This document shows, piece by piece, positions 62,984 through 64,000 of a DNA stretch of 64,000 nt (position 1 is the stretch's first letter; each line of letters opens with the position of its first letter). Under the pieces are notes generated by a model that worked only from the letters and a program-made list of their open reading frames with translations, was not told the DNA's origin and made no database searches. Source of the DNA: Methylobacterium radiodurans (GTDB lineage Bacteria; Pseudomonadota; Alphaproteobacteria; Rhizobiales; Beijerinckiaceae); contig NZ_CP029551.1 of the NCBI RefSeq assembly GCF_003173735.1, forward strand, positions 2,938,001-3,002,000, in the 5' to 3' direction. Position numbers and translations under genes: made by a program.

Positions 62984-64000
62984 ATGTTCCTCGACTGGCT
63001 CGAGCGCCGCATCGACCCGTTCGCACCCTTCGAAGAGGGTCGGATGCCGCCGAAGACGGTGCTCGGCTTCGCGCGCTTCTACCTGCACCCGATCCGCTGG
63101 GCGCTCTTCGCCCTCTTCGTGATCGCGGTGATCGCCGGCACGGTCGAGGCCTCGCTCTACCTCGTGATGCGCTGGTTCGTGGACCTGTTGACGAGCGCCG
63201 ACCGCGCCACCGTCCTGCAGGACCACGCGCTCGGCATCACCCTGGCGCTGGTGCTCGTCGCTCTGATCCGCCCGGTCTCGATCTGGCTGCACGAGGTACT
63301 GTCGAACCAGCTCGTCGTACCGCAATCGACCAACCAGATCCGCTGGCGGGCGCATCTCTACACGCTCGGCCACTCGCTGTCGTACTTCCAGGGCGACTTC
63401 GCGGGCCGGCTCGCCAACCGGGTGGTGCAGGTCGGGCCGGCGGTGCGCGAACTCGCGGTCGTGTTCATCGACACGCTGCTCTACGTGGCGATCTACGCGG
63501 TGACCGCGGTCGGGCTGTTCGGCTCGATCTCGCTCTGGCTGGCGCTGCCCGCCGTGATCTGGGTGGTGGCCTACGCCTGCCTGACCGCGTGGTTCGTGCC
63601 CCGCGCCCGGGCCCGCTCGCACCGCACCGCCGATACCCGCTCCACGGTGATTGGGCGCGTCGTGGACAGCTACACCAACATCCTGACGGTGAAGCTCTTC
63701 GCCCGCGACCGCGAGGAGCGCGCCGCCGTACGCGAGGCGGTGGACGTGCACACGCAGGCGTATCTGCACCAGTTTCGGCTGGTGACGCTGACCACGACGC
63801 TGCTCGGCCTCCTCAACAGCGCGCTGCTGATCGCCACGGGAACCGCCTCGCTGCTCCTGTGGCAGCGCGGCGCCATGAGCACCGGCGAGGCCTCGGCGGG
63901 GCTCGCGCTCGTGCTGCGCCTCATCGCCATGTCAGGCTGGGTGATGCAGACGGTGCGCGGCGTGTTCGAGAATGTCGGCGTGATCCAGGAGAGCATGCAG
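62984..64000 (+). CDS. ABC exporter, permease part (cut by window end)
   Basis: The first 339 codons of an ABC transporter of the fused permease-ATPase type, starting ATG 62984 (GTG 62975 possible). Six transmembrane segments of the exporter fold can be followed to the window edge; LANRVVQVGPAVREL and GRVVDSYTNILTVKLFARDREE are the coupling-helix regions of this family. The nucleotide-binding domain lies beyond the window. Substrate unknown. Confidence 0.85.
   Translation, partial: MFLDWLERRIDPFAPFEEGRMPPKTVLGFARFYLHPIRWALFALFVIAVIAGTVEASLYLVMRWFVDLLTSADRATVLQDHALGITLALVLVALIRPVSIWLHEVLSNQLVVPQSTNQIRWRAHLYTLGHSLSYFQGDFAGRLANRVVQVGPAVRELAVVFIDTLLYVAIYAVTAVGLFGSISLWLALPAVIWVVAYACLTAWFVPRARARSHRTADTRSTVIGRVVDSYTNILTVKLFARDREERAAVREAVDVHTQAYLHQFRLVTLTTTLLGLLNSALLIATGTASLLLWQRGAMSTGEASAGLALVLRLIAMSGWVMQTVRGVFENVGVIQESMQ

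Overview
The window is a high-GC alphaproteobacterial chromosome segment that fits a pink methylotroph of the Methylobacterium/Methylorubrum group. The evidence is FlaF/FlbT flagellar regulation, a MucR/Ros-type regulator, tetrahydromethanopterin/methylofuran-linked C1 genes, and a complete lut-type lanthanide uptake cluster. Genus is inferred from gene content; species was not determined.

Region by region. (1) 0.1-4.4 kb: short overlapping accessory ORFs resembling a prophage end or integrated element, stopping at the 3' end of a tRNA-Gly(CCC), a likely attachment site. A metallophosphoesterase lies on each side of that tRNA. (2) 5-10.2 kb: small secreted and membrane proteins, then flaF, flbT, a 741-residue flagellin with a modular insert, and a FlaG-like gene. 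(3) 10.3-16.8 kb: thiC with a TPP riboswitch, an alpha/beta hydrolase, an HNH protein, a frameshifted acyltransferase-3 gene, a PilZ protein and a rod-like flagellar protein. (4) 17-31.9 kb: housekeeping genes: PBP1A, a fluoroacetate-dehalogenase-like hydrolase, cysC, an MFS carrier, then lnt-corC-ybeY-phoH-miaB-plsC-rimI-tsaB-nifU-like on the minus strand, and divergent rplS. (5) 32-34.8 kb: a broken HEPN gene with a small acidic partner, a palindromic repeat, a lytic transglycosylase and leuD.

(6) 34.9-42.8 kb: C1-cofactor genes. They include a HisA-like barrel, an MfnF-like hydantoinase-family protein, a DUF447 flavoprotein, a dihydropteroate-synthase-like protein, an MfnE-like kinase, MfnB and a DUF2380 protein. 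MfnB, the kinase and the MfnF-like protein together match the furan branch of methanofuran/methylofuran synthesis. The kinase gene carries an in-frame palindromic repeat of about 197 bp. (7) 43.5-51.7 kb: eight co-directional genes matching lutA-lutH in order (binding protein, three exported proteins, ABC ATPase, permease, exported protein, TonB-dependent receptor). Lanmodulin does not follow. In its place is a small secreted two-cysteine protein that resembles LutD in layout.

(8) 52.3-59.8 kb: exopolysaccharide glycosyltransferases, a receiver-only response regulator, a MucR-like regulator without cysteines, a pair of overlapping coiled-coil genes, a thioesterase and several very small membrane or secreted proteins. 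(9) 59.9-64 kb: a DEAD-box helicase with an RGQ-rich tail, trmL, and the start of an ABC exporter cut by the window edge.

A family of palindromic GC-rich repeats (around 19.2, 32.7, 37.9 and 41.1 kb) is scattered through the segment. Many long antisense ORFs are high-GC shadows and were not annotated.
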